NCBI RefSeq assembly: GCF_028453695.1
Contig: NC_135778.1
Location: 26,215,214-26,279,213 of the forward strand
Direction: 5' to 3'
Length of the DNA stretch: 64,000 bases
Source: Augochlora pura
Taxonomy: Eukaryota; Arthropoda; Insecta; Hymenoptera; Halictidae
Part shown: positions 63,209-64,000 of the stretch, piece by piece
Layout of the letters: each line of letters starts with the position of its first letter
Numbering within the stretch: the stretch's first letter is position 1
The notes under the pieces: generated by a model
Databases searched by the model: none
What the model was told of the DNA's origin: nothing
What the model saw: the letters and a program-made list of their open reading frames with translations, nothing else
Program-made: the position numbers and the translations under genes

Positions 63209-63525
63209 TACAGGGTGTCCTAAAAATGTCTAACAATCTGGAAATGAGAGATACTTGATGTCATTTTAAGCAACATTTTTCTTTACAACTATTTTCTCCG
63301 GGTCAACATTAACGAGTTACTAACAAGAAATTGTAATCAATCATGACGGCTAACTGGCTCAGCCGCCACGCGCCAGCCTGTCTCGCTTCTCATTGGTCAA
63401 TGTTTTTTCGTTAATAACTCCTAAATAAAGTCGCGGATTGTATTTTCGCTAACGAAAAAGTTACTACAAATAATCGCAGGAACCCTTCAATTCTCTATTG
63501 CAAGTGACTTTTGGGACACCCTATA
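63209..63525. mobile_element. CAGGGTG-family hairpin MITE (complete, about 317 bp)
   Basis: Ends TACAGGGTGTCCTAAAA and TTTTGGGACACCCTATA are inverted repeats. Inside are the mirrored blocks attaacgagttactaac and cgttaataactcctaa, separated by a GC-rich centre. No ORF. It is the reference copy for those at 1208 and 31074. Confidence 0.8.
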
Positions 63526-64000
63526 TATGAAGTGTACAATGAAACTGATAATATATGTATAATTCTGACATTGAAGGTTCGGATAATTCAGGTGTACTGT
63601 ATTAACATTCTCTTGATATATGGCGATCATCGTCGTTACATATACTGTGGATTCTATGTATTTTTTACGAATTTGCAATACTATGCAAATTCTTCTATTC
63701 AAATATGCAAACTATCGAAAGAAGAAATACTATGTCTTCAATTTAATACAAACATTTTTCATTTTACATAAAGCTTCACAGTTTAGTCACTATAGTTGCA
63801 TTTATAGGTAGAGTGATCAAAATCTTCTTGTAAAATATTTGATTTTTTCTTGTCTACAAGCAAGCATCTGTGAATAATTATTTATAAAAATTTTCTGGAG
63901 TAGAATTTGTGTAAAAGATTTACCTAATTCCATAGTGGAAGTCCAATAACTTAAATTCTCTTTTATATATCAATATAAAAGACATTATTATTAGTATAAA
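63526..64000. other. AT-rich non-coding sequence
   Basis: Short frames only; nothing recognised. Confidence 0.4.

Noticed and set aside
63487..63771. Frames on both strands near the window end
   Set aside because: They overlap the right end of the CAGGGTG element or AT-rich sequence; no family features.
1..64000. tRNA, rRNA or known microRNA genes
   Set aside because: I looked for tRNA T-loop motifs and for familiar insect microRNA seeds and saw none. A covariance-model scan would be needed to exclude them.

Overview
The window looks like intergenic or intronic DNA from an insect nuclear genome, most probably a hymenopteran and perhaps a bee. It is AT-rich but not depleted in CpG, has short GC-rich islands in AT-rich surroundings, and carries mariner-like (TA-flanked) and piggyBac-like (TTAA-flanked) miniature elements. 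The only genes I can support are intron-containing homologues of the insect lipid-droplet protein Lsd-2 (perilipin 2). There is nothing bacterial: no operons, rRNA, tRNA or CRISPR array that I can see. A run of 100 N (59842-59941) marks an assembly gap.

Layout. Positions 1-43,000 hold no gene I can prove. They contain degenerate minisatellites (886-1205, 4280-4712, 12911-13070, 20345-20900, 39457-39563, 40917-41375), three copies of a TA-flanked mariner-like MITE (2911, 13378, 39241), TTAA-flanked elements (1794, 2944, 22264), a hairpin element family with CAGGGTG termini (1208, 31074, and a complete copy at 63209), a SINE-like insert (34177) and several GC-rich islands. Two weak candidate coding exons (18655-18830 + and 33433-33575 +) are listed at low confidence.

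The gene cluster is at 43204-53735, minus strand. Two tandem perilipin/Lsd-2 paralogues lie head to tail. The upstream one (gene B, 51649-53707) encodes 273 residues and the downstream one (gene A, 43204-44934) encodes 278. Both have three coding exons, intron phases 0 then 1, and a middle exon of exactly 250 nt, so they arose by duplication of a whole gene. The proteins have diverged to roughly half identity by eye. Their expected role is to coat lipid droplets and control access of lipases in fat body and other lipid-storing cells. Each start codon lies just inside an exon that opens with a 3' splice site, so each gene should have at least one non-coding 5' exon. Candidate 5' exons end at strong donors near 48412 (gene A) and 54723 (gene B).

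Positions 54-64 kb are again gene-poor. They hold a 589-bp inverted-repeat element whose two arms both carry the 3' end of a mariner transposase gene (57236-57824), a TTAA element with a 20-bp palindrome (57936-58255), an 11-unit satellite of about 43 bp built around the palindrome GACGAGTATACTCGTC (60786-61245), a GC-rich island (61250-61980) and the complete CAGGGTG element.
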